From an uncultured Vampirovibrio sp. (GTDB taxonomy: Bacteria > Cyanobacteriota > Vampirovibrionia > Gastranaerophilales > Gastranaerophilaceae), in the NCBI GenBank assembly GCA_910578465.1, contig CAJTPW010000005.1, positions 98,642-162,641 of the forward strand: a stretch of DNA of 64,000 nucleotides, written 5' to 3'. The translations under genes were made by a program, and so were the position numbers. This document shows, piece after piece, positions 16,630 to 24,465 of this stretch (positions within the stretch are counted from its first letter, which is position 1; the number at the start of each line of letters is the position of its first letter). Under the pieces are notes generated by a model. That model was not told the DNA's origin. It saw only the letters and a list, made by a program, of their open reading frames with translations, and did not search any database.

Positions 16630-17538
16630 CTACATCCAATCGTTGCTAAAGGCTTTTGCACCATGGTTTACACAGGTGAAACACTTTTCTGTATCAAGAT
16701 ATGCTTTTTTGGAAAAACTTTCTAAGCCTGCTCCTGTACGCGCTCTAAAATCATTACACAAAACAGGACAGGAAAATACACCTTTTGAGCTTACAATTCT
16801 TGAGTTATAACAATCAAGCGTTTTTTCATCAAAATTTCTGGTTTCAACCTGATCAAACGTATTTGCCGCAGGGTTAAAATAAGGAATTATTTTTAAATTA
16901 ATATCCTCAAATTCAAAATCAATCTTATTTAACATTTCACGGAATCCGCCAAAAAGCTCTTCTTTTGGCTCATTGTAGTAATTTACGGCAGAAATTATCG
17001 GATTAAATTCATATTTATAAAGGCTCTGAATTGCAAGAAGTGCTTTTCTGTAGCTTCCTCTTCCTCTTATTTCGTCGTTTTTTTGTTCGTTATAATGGTC
17101 TAAACTTATTCTATATATTGTTTCAAAATTTGATTCATCATCAATTTTTCTTAAGAAACGGGCTTTTTTATCATTAATCAGTGTGCCGTTTGTTAGCACC
17201 GTTACATTTGAAAACTTCAAACAAAGCCTTAATATTGTATTAAAATCGGGATGGAGCATTGGTTCTCCGCCTGTTAAATAGATACATTTAACGTTTTCTT
17301 TTTTGGATAAAACCAGAGATTGTTTAATTTTATCAAGGTGGATAAAATCTTTTTCCTGTTTGTACGGATTTCTTTTTATGTAACAGTGACTGCATTTTAA
17401 GTTGCAATTTTTTGCAGTCAGCTCAAAAAAGAGATTGTTTAACTCCTCAAGCTTTACCTCCGGTGCCTGCATAAAGGTTGCCCGTGCCGTTTGGGCTGTT
17501 TGGCCTTTGTTTTGAATACTTTGCATTTGTTTTTCCAT
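16630..17538 (-). CDS. Radical SAM protein with Cys-rich (SPASM-like) C-terminus
   Basis: A 302-residue radical SAM protein. The cluster motif is C45-x3-C49-x2-C52 (NCNLKCSHCYIKRNPY), followed by LTGGEPMLHPDF, the usual GGEP motif. The last 70 residues contain several Cys (CYNSR, FSCPVLCND, KCFTCVNHG), consistent with a SPASM or twitch domain holding auxiliary iron-sulfur clusters. Such proteins often modify peptides or act in cofactor maturation. No precursor peptide or partner is visible next to it. AAGGA lies close to the ATG. Confidence 0.88.
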   Translation of the reverse strand: MEKQMQSIQNKGQTAQTARATFMQAPEVKLEELNNLFFELTAKNCNLKCSHCYIKRNPYKQEKDFIHLDKIKQSLVLSKKENVKCIYLTGGEPMLHPDFNTILRLCLKFSNVTVLTNGTLINDKKARFLRKIDDESNFETIYRISLDHYNEQKNDEIRGRGSYRKALLAIQSLYKYEFNPIISAVNYYNEPKEELFGGFREMLNKIDFEFEDINLKIIPYFNPAANTFDQVETRNFDEKTLDCYNSRIVSSKGVFSCPVLCNDFRARTGAGLESFSKKAYLDTEKCFTCVNHGAKAFSNDWM

Positions 17539-17651
17539 TCCTTAAAATATCTTAACTTTTATAGAATTATTTTATAAATTAATGGAAAAAATAATATTAC
17601 TCTTTCGGGCGAGGGAAATATTCAAAGTATTTAAGATAAATATTAGACAAA

Positions 17652-17687
17652 AAAATACTCCGACGTTTAATATCATCGGAGTATTTT
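17652..17687 (-). terminator. Intrinsic terminator of the PilM/N-PilO unit
   Basis: A 12-bp stem (17652-17663 with 17676-17687) encloses a 12-nt loop. On the minus strand it is followed by a T-run, ending the pilus transcript. On the plus strand it is also T-rich, but no gene reads into it. Confidence 0.85.
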
Positions 17688-17714
17688 AAAACTTTTAATT
17701 TTCTTATCCCGCTC

Positions 17715-18344
17715 TTAAGGAAGCATCGGGGCTTGAGGCCCTGCGGAAGCCGCAGATTTCGGTGAAGAACCCGGGGTCTTTGTATAAAGTCTGATTTTAA
17801 CATTTGTAATCAAAATTGTTTTATCTTTTTCCCAGGGCTGCATTTCAACTTCTGCAAGGTAATTCAGATTGTTATCTTTCATTAAGCCTTTAAAGAATGT
17901 TTGAAGCTGTACATAAGAGCCAATTGCCTGAATTTGAAGTTCACACACGTTATATTCGGGAAGATGTGCCGCATATACGGGGTCGCCTTCAGGCGCATAG
18001 TTATAATTAATTGATCTGATTTTAATTCCTGAGTTTTGAGCAATTGAAAGTACAACTTCAAAAAGAGGAGCAAATGAAGCTTCCGCACTGAATTGAGCAC
18101 CTTCGAGCTCATATATTTTCTTTCCGTCTTTCGGCGGAACTTTTGCTCTTGCCGCAGCCTCAGCCTGCGCTCTCAAGCTGCTTACATTGTTTTCTCTTTG
18201 AGAAAGCTCTTGCTTTGCGTTGCTTGTTTGCTTGGCTAAATCAATAGCCTTGGTCACTTCGGGTGGAACATATTTAAACCCGAGAACAAGTACCACGATT
18301 ACAATTAAGAGTGAAAGTATATTATCTTTAATAATTTGGAACAT
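17715..18344 (-). CDS. PilO-like pilus assembly protein
   Basis: A 209-residue bitopic protein: a short cytoplasmic N-terminus, one membrane span (LLSLLIVIVVLVLGFKYV), a coiled coil (QTSNAKQELSQRENNVSSLR) and a periplasmic ferredoxin-like domain ending in a Pro/Ala tail. This is the layout of PilO/GspM-type inner-membrane alignment proteins of type IV pili. It follows the PilM/N-like gene by 20 bp, which supports the call. Sequence similarity is weak, so the name rests on topology and context. Confidence 0.65.
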   Translation of the reverse strand: MFQIIKDNILSLLIVIVVLVLGFKYVPPEVTKAIDLAKQTSNAKQELSQRENNVSSLRAQAEAAARAKVPPKDGKKIYELEGAQFSAEASFAPLFEVVLSIAQNSGIKIRSINYNYAPEGDPVYAAHLPEYNVCELQIQAIGSYVQLQTFFKGLMKDNNLNYLAEVEMQPWEKDKTILITNVKIRLYTKTPGSSPKSAASAGPQAPMLP

Positions 18345-18364
18345 TTTCTCTTCTATATCCTTAT

Positions 18365-20041
18365 TTAATTCATATCAACAGGTTCTAATTTCGGAAGAAC
18401 GGGAGGCACAACTGCAGTACCTGATTGTCTTGAATTAGCATTGCCTGATTGGTTAGCCTGTTGGGTATTAGGGTCTTGAGCTGCTCTTTGTGATTTGGGA
18501 GACTGAACGTTTGCAATCTCAAAATCAAAAATCTTTTGGTTATCATTGATATTTGCATCTATATCATCAAGCGGCCCTGTTACCACTTTCAATCTGTTAA
18601 GCTTAATGCTTGATTGTGGTGATAAAACCTTAAGACTCTTATAATATCCGTAAATATCGTTTATTGTGGTTGATATGCCTTCAACTGCAACCTTGCTTCC
18701 GTCCTGATTGTAATAGTATGTAAGCCATACGTTTGAAGGAATATCGGATGATAATGAATCATAGAAACTTATTGCCTGCTTGTTTGCAAGAATAATGTTG
18801 TTTATGATTGAATTAATATCTGCAAAACCGTCTTGAGAGGTTAAAGTTTTAATTTCGCTCTCAATTGAGGTTGTTTTGTTCTTAATCTGCTGTAACTCTT
18901 TGGCGGAGATGTTTGAAACCATCATTGAAATTCCGACAAGCGCAACAATAATCAGAATTATTATGCCGGATAAAATATATGACGCACCTCTGATTAAATC
19001 AGGAGTTACAAGGATTTCCTTATCCATAAACATAAATGTTGCATAAAGGGTCTGCTGAGCAGCTGCACCTTTACCGAGAATGTTTAATACAAGAAAATCT
19101 GACATCTGGCTGTTTGCCGCACCTATAGCGGAAAGTGTAATTGAAGAAGCTTCCTTGCTTGTAATTTCGGATGCAACATCCACGAAAGGTTTCTTCGCAT
19201 ATTTATTACAGTCAATTGTTTCAATTTTTTCATCGAATATAATTTGTGTCTTTAATACTTCAGCACAAATATCGTCTGCTTGAGATACGATTAATAATTT
19301 TCTTGCAGGGTAGTTTGGAAGAATCTGTGAAACAGAAGTTGTAATAGCCTGATAAGCTTCTTCATAAGAGAAAGACTTAATTGCAAGCGGAACTTCCTGA
19401 TAATCAACAAGTCTTGTACCTACAAGAGAGAATATCGCATAGCTGTTTGTATTAATTAATAATACGTTCCAGCTTTGATTTTCGGCAATTTCCTGAGAAC
19501 ACAAATTAGAGAAATAAATACCTCTTAAAATTGCACTGTAAGCAGATTCAATACCTACAAGATTTGAGCCGATATCTGCAAAAACATCTTTAATTTCATC
19601 GATTGCAGTTTTTTGGAATGATGAATAAATAATATGTCTCGTTTCGGTGTTAGTATTAACATTAACATCCAGCCACGCGGAAATCGGTTCTACTCTTTTA
19701 AATATATAAGATTCTTCCGCTTTTGAAGATATTGCCGTATTGATACCGTCATCGGGCAAAATCAAGGGAAGATTCATAAAGTCAAAATGTACGTTTGGCA
19801 GTGTCAAAAATACGTTTGACTTTGCGTTGATGTCAAGTTCGTTAAATAAGTCAATCACGGCACTTTTAAACGCACCATAGTCTTGAATTTCTCTGGTTGA
19901 GAAATTGTATTCTATGAACCTGCGTCCATATTTTATAACCTGATTTGACTTTCTGTCGGTTTGAATAACTTCCACACCGATGTTCGGTGTAACGGAAATA
20001 CCGATTATTTGTTTGTGTGTTGTACCCGCAAAATTAAACAT
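18365..20041 (-). CDS. PilM/PilN-like fused pilus assembly protein
   Basis: A 558-residue protein. Residues 1-330 look like an actin-fold PilM domain (IIGISVTPNIGVEVIQT; SSFQKTAIDEIKDVFADIG, as in PilM's SHS2 segment). A membrane span follows at about 349-371 (SGIIILIIVALVGISMMV), then a PilN/GspL-like coiled coil and periplasmic domain (TTINDIYGYYKSLKVLS). In most bacteria PilM and PilN are separate; here they appear joined, anchoring the pilus motor platform in the inner membrane. The tail is Gln/Asn/Ser/Pro-rich. The start at 20041 follows a clear promoter. Confidence 0.7.
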   Translation of the reverse strand: MFNFAGTTHKQIIGISVTPNIGVEVIQTDRKSNQVIKYGRRFIEYNFSTREIQDYGAFKSAVIDLFNELDINAKSNVFLTLPNVHFDFMNLPLILPDDGINTAISSKAEESYIFKRVEPISAWLDVNVNTNTETRHIIYSSFQKTAIDEIKDVFADIGSNLVGIESAYSAILRGIYFSNLCSQEIAENQSWNVLLINTNSYAIFSLVGTRLVDYQEVPLAIKSFSYEEAYQAITTSVSQILPNYPARKLLIVSQADDICAEVLKTQIIFDEKIETIDCNKYAKKPFVDVASEITSKEASSITLSAIGAANSQMSDFLVLNILGKGAAAQQTLYATFMFMDKEILVTPDLIRGASYILSGIIILIIVALVGISMMVSNISAKELQQIKNKTTSIESEIKTLTSQDGFADINSIINNIILANKQAISFYDSLSSDIPSNVWLTYYYNQDGSKVAVEGISTTINDIYGYYKSLKVLSPQSSIKLNRLKVVTGPLDDIDANINDNQKIFDFEIANVQSPKSQRAAQDPNTQQANQSGNANSRQSGTAVVPPVLPKLEPVDMN

Positions 20042-20067
20042 TGCTCATTTTTTCTTTTTTAACTCTA

Positions 20068-20096
20068 ATCATACATATATAGAATTTATAATACAA
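20068..20096 (-). promoter_or_regulatory. Promoter of the PilM/N-PilO unit
   Basis: TTGTAT (20096-20091), 17-bp spacer, TATGAT (20073-20068) on the minus strand, giving a leader of about 20 nt. Confidence 0.5.
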
Positions 20097-20140
20097 TAAT
20101 TACAATAAAAGAAAAATATATTTAACAAAAAATACAATAA

Positions 20141-20908
20141 ATGGAGTATAAAAAATTGAAAAATTATATTTTCGGCAAAAATGCAGTGCTTGAAACATTG
20201 TTGAAAAACCCTAAAAGAATAAATAAAATCTACATTTCTAAAAATATCGGGCTTGATAACCGTTTAAAAAAAATTAAAGAGCTTGCTCTTAATAATTCCG
20301 TAATAATTCAGTTCACAAATCTTAATAAATATCTCGAAATCATAAAAGAGGAAACGGGCGAAGAAGTAAATCTGCAGGGAGTTGTGGCTTCCGTTTCTCC
20401 TGTTGAATATATAGACCTGGATACATTTTTAAACCGCGCCCAAAAAGATAAATTTAAAAAACTGGTAATATTGGACGGTGTTTCAGATCCCCATAACTTT
20501 GGCGCAATAATCAGAACCGCAACTGCCGCAGGATATGACGGTATACTGGTTGGAAACCACAGGGCATGCCCTGTTACACCCGTTGTCGAAAAAACATCTG
20601 CAGGAGCCGTAAACCACATTCCGATAATAAAAGCAAATAGTCTTTCAGGCGCAATAGATTATTTAAAAAATAACGACTGGTGGATAATTGCTTTAGATAT
20701 GAACAATAGTGATAATTATTTTGATGTTGATTATAAAAATATGAATTTCGCCCTTGTGCTTGGCGCCGAGGGGGACGGCATTTCAAAAACATTATTAAAC
20801 AAAGCTGATTTTAAAATCAAAGTACCCACACATTTTGAATCGCTAAATGTTTCGGCATGTGCTGCCGTTGTAATATATGAAACAATCAGGCAAACCGAAT
20901 ATACGTAG
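20141..20908 (+). CDS. rlmB: 23S rRNA 2'-O-methyltransferase RlmB (TrmH/SpoU family)
   Basis: A 255-residue SpoU-family methyltransferase. It has an N-terminal L30e-like RNA-binding domain (YIFGKNAVLETLL) and the three SPOUT motifs: DPHNFGAIIRTA, LVLGAEGDGIS and HFESLNVSACAAVVIYE, which form the trefoil knot that binds SAM. RlmB methylates G2251 of 23S rRNA; assignment within the family is by overall fit. Two starts are possible: ATG 20141 (used here) and TTG 20156, which has GGAG 9 nt before it and would begin just before the conserved KNYIFGKNAV. Confidence 0.9.
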   Translation: MEYKKLKNYIFGKNAVLETLLKNPKRINKIYISKNIGLDNRLKKIKELALNNSVIIQFTNLNKYLEIIKEETGEEVNLQGVVASVSPVEYIDLDTFLNRAQKDKFKKLVILDGVSDPHNFGAIIRTATAAGYDGILVGNHRACPVTPVVEKTSAGAVNHIPIIKANSLSGAIDYLKNNDWWIIALDMNNSDNYFDVDYKNMNFALVLGAEGDGISKTLLNKADFKIKVPTHFESLNVSACAAVVIYETIRQTEYT

Positions 20909-20915
20909 TATTTTA

Positions 20916-20945
20916 TTGGGCAAAATTTGAAAAATAAGTTATAAT
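20916..20945 (+). promoter_or_regulatory. Promoter of the sigma factor gene
   Basis: TTGGGC (20916-20921), 18-bp spacer, TATAAT (20940-20945). A leader of about 20 nt with AGGAG follows. Confidence 0.55.
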
Positions 20946-20970
20946 GGCTTTGTTCTTTTAGGAGTAACCA

Positions 20971-21966
20971 ATGAAAACAAAACCCGAAAAAAGCAAAAAA
21001 CACAAAGAAGAATTTGACGAAATCGAAGAGCAGACCGAAAATTTAGCTTCCGAAAACCCCGAAGATGAAATCTTGGAGGTGGATAAACAGGTAAAAGTCG
21101 ATTATAAAAGCGTTATAGCCGATGATTCCGTTAAAATTTATTTGCAGCAAATAGGAAAAATTCCTCTCTTGTCTTATGAAGAGGAAATGGCCGTTGCAAA
21201 AGAAATAAAAGAAAATAATTCCACAAAAGCAAAAGAAACCCTCGTAAGTTCAAACCTCAGACTTGTTGTATCAATTGCAAAAAAATATATAGGAAGAGGT
21301 CTTTCTTTCCTCGATTTAATTCAGGAAGGAAATATGGGGCTTATGAAGGCGGCAGAAAAATTTGATTACACAAAAGGATATAAATTTTCAACTTATGCAA
21401 CCTGGTGGATACAACAATCAATAACCAGAGGAATTGCCGATAAATCAAGAATGATAAGGCTTCCCGTACATATGATTGAAACCCTCGGGAAAATTAAAAG
21501 AGCTACAATCGAGCTTTCGACAGAATTAAACAGAATGCCCACAAAAGAAGAGATTGCGGCAAAAATTAATATGCCTTTGTCAAAATTGTCAGCGCTTATG
21601 AAATCTGCCCAAAGCACAATAAGCATTGAAACGCCTGCAAACCAAAAGGATGATTCTTCTAAAATTGCAGATTTTATTGTGGATGAAAGTCACCTGACCC
21701 CCGATACAAAAGTTACTCAGGAAAACCTTCTCGATGATGTTCATAAAATGTTGAACCAGTTGAACCAAAAGGAAAAAGACGTTTTAATCATGCGCTTTGG
21801 GCTGGATGACAACGGACAGAAAAAAACTTTGGATGAAATCGGCACAAGATACGGTGTTTCAAGGGAAAGAATACGTCAAATCGAAACAAGAGCCATTTCA
21901 AAATTGAAAAAACTCTGCAAAAACCAGAACCTCAGCGGAAATTTAAAAAATTATATAGGTATGTAA
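20971..21966 (+). CDS. rpoD: RNA polymerase sigma70 factor, RpoD/SigA type
   Basis: A 331-residue group 1/2 sigma factor. An acidic N-terminus is followed by region 1.2 (DSVKIYLQQIGKIPLLSYEEE), region 2 with the -10-binding helix (FSTYATWWIQQSITRGIADKSR), region 3 and region 4 (SRERIRQIETRAISKLKK) for -35 recognition. The length and complete region 2 fit the primary factor, but a cyanobacterial-style group 2 factor cannot be excluded from one window. AGGAG sits 7 nt before the ATG. The numerous TATAAT boxes in this window are what such a factor would read. Confidence 0.9.
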   Translation: MKTKPEKSKKHKEEFDEIEEQTENLASENPEDEILEVDKQVKVDYKSVIADDSVKIYLQQIGKIPLLSYEEEMAVAKEIKENNSTKAKETLVSSNLRLVVSIAKKYIGRGLSFLDLIQEGNMGLMKAAEKFDYTKGYKFSTYATWWIQQSITRGIADKSRMIRLPVHMIETLGKIKRATIELSTELNRMPTKEEIAAKINMPLSKLSALMKSAQSTISIETPANQKDDSSKIADFIVDESHLTPDTKVTQENLLDDVHKMLNQLNQKEKDVLIMRFGLDDNGQKKTLDEIGTRYGVSRERIRQIETRAISKLKKLCKNQNLSGNLKNYIGM

Positions 21967-22014
21967 ATTGTTTAACCGCAATCATTTATGCTCCGCAAAT
22001 TTTCTTGCAGTATC

Positions 22015-22042
22015 TTGAATTTTATTAAAAACAGGATATAAT
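22015..22042 (+). promoter_or_regulatory. Promoter for an RNA antisense to the small peptide gene
   Basis: TTGAAT (22015-22020), 16-bp spacer, TATAAT (22037-22042) on the plus strand. Transcription would start near 22049 and run straight across the minus-strand terminator and ORF. Confidence 0.6.
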
Positions 22043-22083
22043 AATAAAGGGCGAGGATGCTCTAACATCCTCTTTAAAAGCCC
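22041..22083 (-). terminator. Intrinsic terminator of the small peptide mRNA
   Basis: GGGC/GCCC (22049-22052, 22080-22083) encloses the inner stem GAGGATG/CATCCTC (22053-22059, 22066-22072). On the minus strand it is followed by TTTATTATT. It starts directly after the stop codon of the 24-residue ORF. Confidence 0.75.
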
Positions 22084-22139
22084 TTAATGGATGATTTTAA
22101 GCGCTAGGATTATCAACAAGATAAACCATAGCGCTTTTT
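22049..22139 (+). ncRNA. Candidate antisense RNA (type I antitoxin)
   Basis: The promoter at 22015-22042 predicts a transcript of about 90 nt. It begins in the toxin terminator and ends at a hairpin: AAGCGCTA pairs with TAGCGCTT, with an inner TTATC/GATAA stem, followed by T's (22135-22139). It would be fully complementary to the 3' half of the 24-residue ORF and its terminator, like 3'-overlapping antitoxins such as RatA. No expression data are available; the call is from signals alone. Confidence 0.5.
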
Positions 22140-22158
22140 CACTTACGTGAATATCCAT
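22084..22158 (-). CDS. 24-residue hydrophobic peptide, candidate type I toxin
   Basis: The peptide MDIHVSEKALWFILLIILAL continues for four more residues (KIIH): a short polar head, one hydrophobic helix of about 13 residues and a charged tail. The ribosome-binding site is GAAAGGAGGTG (22178-22168), a near-perfect complement of the 16S 3' end, 11 nt before the ATG at 22158; an alternative ATG at 22167 is too close to it. Upstream in the same RNA CTTTCC (22218-22213) could pair with GGAAAG of this site and mask it. A terminator follows at once, and an opposite promoter drives RNA across it. Size, hydrophobicity, strong but maskable ribosome-binding site and antisense all fit type I toxins. I recognise no named family. 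Confidence 0.6.
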   Translation of the reverse strand: MDIHVSEKALWFILLIILALKIIH

Positions 22159-22167
22159 CTTAAGCAT

Positions 22168-22388
22168 CACCTCCTTTCCCAGCTTCATCCTGCAGTAATG
22201 TTGTTTGGGACAGGAAAGTTCGCACAGGGCTTACCCAAAATCCATACTACTACGCAATTTTCCTTTAAAACAGTGCCTTTCAAGCACCGTTTCTATGCAA
22301 ATCTCTTTCGGGATACCCTCTCCTTGGCAATGTTTTTTCTCATCTTTTGCCATAAATTTTTTTATGTAAAAATAAAAGGAGAAACAAA
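22168..22388. other. Structured non-coding region between candidate toxin and rubredoxin
   Basis: This 220-bp stretch holds no convincing ORF but several complementary segments: TTTGGG (about 22204-22209) with CCCAAA (22234-22239), GTGC/GCAC around 22273-22285, and TGGCAA/TTGCCA near 22335-22360. On the minus strand a weak promoter (TGTTTT 22272-22267, 17 bp, TAGTAT 22249-22244) could produce a toxin mRNA with a folded leader of about 80 nt. On the plus strand it is the leader region of rubredoxin. Confidence 0.4.
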
Positions 22389-22550
22389 ATGGAAAAATAC
22401 GTTTGCTTGCTTTGCGGATACGTTTACGACCCCGAAACAGGAGACCCTGATAACGATATAGCACCAAACACGCCGTTTTCGGAACTTCCCGAAGATTGGA
22501 GATGTCCGATATGCAATGCAGGCAAAAGTCAGTTTGTAAAACAAAGCTAG
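22389..22550 (+). CDS. Rubredoxin
   Basis: A 53-residue protein with the two rubredoxin knuckles: CLLCGYVYDPETGDP (C6, C9) and CPICNAGKSQF (C39, C42), which bind one iron. The spacing and the PEDWRCPICN block are canonical. Rubredoxins carry single electrons in anaerobes, often to oxygen- or peroxide-reducing enzymes; no such partner is adjacent. AAAGGAG lies 7 nt before the ATG. Confidence 0.97.
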   Translation: MEKYVCLLCGYVYDPETGDPDNDIAPNTPFSELPEDWRCPICNAGKSQFVKQS

Positions 22551-22633
22551 ACTTTTAGGGTTAATTGCCGCAAAGACACAAAATACGGTAATTAGAGCGT
22601 TTTACAAACTATCGAAAAGCAAAAGGAAGAAGT

Positions 22634-23875
22634 ATGATAGAAGAAAAAGCGCGCCAAATCGTAAATGCGGCAGAAGCCGAAATAGAACATCTTTTTAAAA
22701 AAACGGATGAAATTGCAGAATATAACCAGAAAAAAGTTCTTGAGGCCTTTCAAAAAAATAAAATCGGCGAAGAACATTTCTATACGGTAACAGGCTATGG
22801 CCACGACGATTTGGGCCGTGAAGCGCTCGATAATGTTTTTAAAGATACCTTTAATACCGAAGCTGCAATCGTGCGCCCACACTTTGTTTCGGGTACACAT
22901 ACAATTGCATGCGCCCTTTTTGGGGTTCTTCGTCCGAACGACGCTCTCCTTTCAATCGCAGGCGCACCCTATGACACTTTGGATGAAATAATAGGCAAAA
23001 ACGAAAACCATGAGTTTTACAATTGTTCCCTGAGGGCAATGGGTGTAGAATACGATGAAGTACCGCTTTTGAACGATTTAGACGTTGACTTTGATTCAAT
23101 CCCGAAATTTATAAAACCGAATACCAAAATGGTTACAATCCAGCGCTCAAGGGGCTATAGCCTGAGAAATTCTCTTACAATATCTGATATTGAACGGATT
23201 ATAAAGATTGTAAAAGGCATAAACCCCGATATTGTGTGCTTCGTAGACAACTGTTACGGTGAATTCACGGAAAAACTTGAACCCACAGACGTTGGCGCGG
23301 ATATTATCGCAGGAAGCCTGATTAAAAACCCGGGCGGCGGCATTGTGGAAGCTGGCGGCTATCTTGCGGGGAAGAAAAATTTAATAGAAATGTGCGCTCG
23401 AAGGCTCACAGCCCCAGGTATCGGCACCGAAGGGGGCGCTATGTTTAACCAGACACGCGTTATGCTGCAAGGATTTTTTATGGCGCCGAGTGTAGTGTCC
23501 TATGCGGTTAAGGGGGCAATTCTTGCCGCAAAAGTCTTTGAAAACGTTGGCTTTAAAACTCACCCGAAATCTGATGCCGCAAGGTGTGATTTAATTCAGA
23601 CAATAAAATTTGAGGAACAAAAGGCACAGGAAAGTTTTTGCCGCGCCCTTCAAAAGCATTCGCCCGTTGAAAGCTATTTAACCCCAATTCCTGACGGGGT
23701 TCCGGGGTATGAAGATAAACTGATTATGGCAGGAGGAAGCTTTATAGAAGGTTCTACAATTGAGCTTTCCGCCGACGGGCCCTGCCGTCCGCCTTATGCT
23801 GTTTATATGCAGGGCGGGTTGAGTTATTTTCATGTAAAACTTGCTCTGATTGGAATTTTAGAGGAGCTGTTATAG
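22634..23875 (+). CDS. PLP-dependent methionine gamma-lyase-like protein (YnbB family)
   Basis: A 413-residue fold-type I PLP enzyme of the family often labelled aluminium resistance protein or methionine gamma-lyase-like (PF06838). The likely Schiff-base Lys lies near residue 229 in GSLIKNPGGG. GYGHDDLGREALDNVF near residue 53 and GTHTIACALFGVLRP are also typical. The substrate is unproven for most members. AAAGGAAGAAG precedes the ATG. It ends 2 bp before the convergent small gene at 23878. Confidence 0.9.
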   Translation: MIEEKARQIVNAAEAEIEHLFKKTDEIAEYNQKKVLEAFQKNKIGEEHFYTVTGYGHDDLGREALDNVFKDTFNTEAAIVRPHFVSGTHTIACALFGVLRPNDALLSIAGAPYDTLDEIIGKNENHEFYNCSLRAMGVEYDEVPLLNDLDVDFDSIPKFIKPNTKMVTIQRSRGYSLRNSLTISDIERIIKIVKGINPDIVCFVDNCYGEFTEKLEPTDVGADIIAGSLIKNPGGGIVEAGGYLAGKKNLIEMCARRLTAPGIGTEGGAMFNQTRVMLQGFFMAPSVVSYAVKGAILAAKVFENVGFKTHPKSDAARCDLIQTIKFEEQKAQESFCRALQKHSPVESYLTPIPDGVPGYEDKLIMAGGSFIEGSTIELSADGPCRPPYAVYMQGGLSYFHVKLALIGILEELL

Positions 23876-23877
23876 TT

Positions 23878-24114
23878 CTAAGGCACAATATGATTGTCTT
23901 CCAACAATCTTCTTACCTCATCAAGTATGATTTCAAAATCATCACACTTTTTCCTTGCGGCAGCACAAAGTTTAAAACCAATTCCCGAAAGGGTTTCAGC
24001 ATCAGTTTGTTTTTCGCATTGAATAATTTTTTCAAACAAAACTTGAGATTCAAAAATCGTCGCGGCTATTTCCAGTCTTAGTGTTTCAAGGATTGAATAA
24101 TCATATTTTTTCAT
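23878..24114 (-). CDS. Small helical hypothetical protein
   Basis: A 78-residue protein, predicted all-helical and acidic, with two Cys. The AAGGGGA ribosome-binding site 6 nt before the ATG is strong. It is divergent from the XRE regulator and could be its target or partner, but nothing in the sequence shows that. I do not recognise the family. Confidence 0.65.
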   Translation of the reverse strand: MKKYDYSILETLRLEIAATIFESQVLFEKIIQCEKQTDAETLSGIGFKLCAAARKKCDDFEIILDEVRRLLEDNHIVP

Positions 24115-24207
24115 AACTTTCCCCTTTTGGGCTATAGTCTTATTTTAGCATTTTATGGTCTCACAACCAGTAAACTTAATAATTATTTACGTTTAAACTA
24201 TACAGCT

Positions 24208-24426
24208 ATGTACGATGAAACATATAAAAAGCTTGGTTTAAGCATCAAAAAATACAGGCGTTTAAGGGGTCTTACCCAAGAAAAACTTGCAGAATCAATT
24301 GATGTGAGTTTGGATTTTATGGGTAAAATTGAAATTGCCTACTCAAGACCTTCTTTAAATACACTAATTGCCATCGCAAACGCCCTCGACATCCCCCTTA
24401 AAGCCCTCTTCGATTTTGAAGATTAA
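24208..24426 (+). CDS. XRE-family transcriptional regulator, single HTH domain
   Basis: A 72-residue protein made almost entirely of a Cro/C1-type helix-turn-helix: LGLSIKKYRRLRGLTQEKLA, then AESIDVSLDFMGKIE as recognition region and SRPSLNTLIAIANALDIPL. ATG 24208 is chosen over 24127 because the domain begins immediately and the 27 extra residues do not fit the family. It has no sensor domain, so it may need a partner or act by abundance. The transcript could be leaderless (TAAACT 8 nt before the ATG). Confidence 0.85.
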   Translation: MYDETYKKLGLSIKKYRRLRGLTQEKLAESIDVSLDFMGKIEIAYSRPSLNTLIAIANALDIPLKALFDFED

Positions 24427-24453
24427 GCTTTTGCCCCACGTCAAAAAAATCAT

Positions 24454-24459
24454 TATAAT
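24454..24459 (+). promoter_or_regulatory. TATAAT -10 box 6 nt before the FliI-like start
   Basis: TTGCCC (24431-24436), 17-bp spacer, TATAAT (24454-24459), then 6 nt to ATG 24466. A promoter with both boxes and no room for a leader is strong evidence for a leaderless mRNA. Confidence 0.65.
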
Positions 24460-24465
24460 GAGATT

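Noticed and set aside
22211..22235. CGCACAGGGCTTACC resembles part of a c-di-GMP-I (GEMM) riboswitch
   Set aside because: The later conserved blocks of that aptamer (GACGCAAAGCC and the tetraloop receptor) are missing, so the match is likely chance.
22147..22461. 104-residue plus-strand ORF across the candidate toxin and rubredoxin
   Set aside because: It overlaps rubredoxin in another frame, has no ribosome-binding site and a composition unlike a protein; the minus-strand signals and rubredoxin explain the region better.
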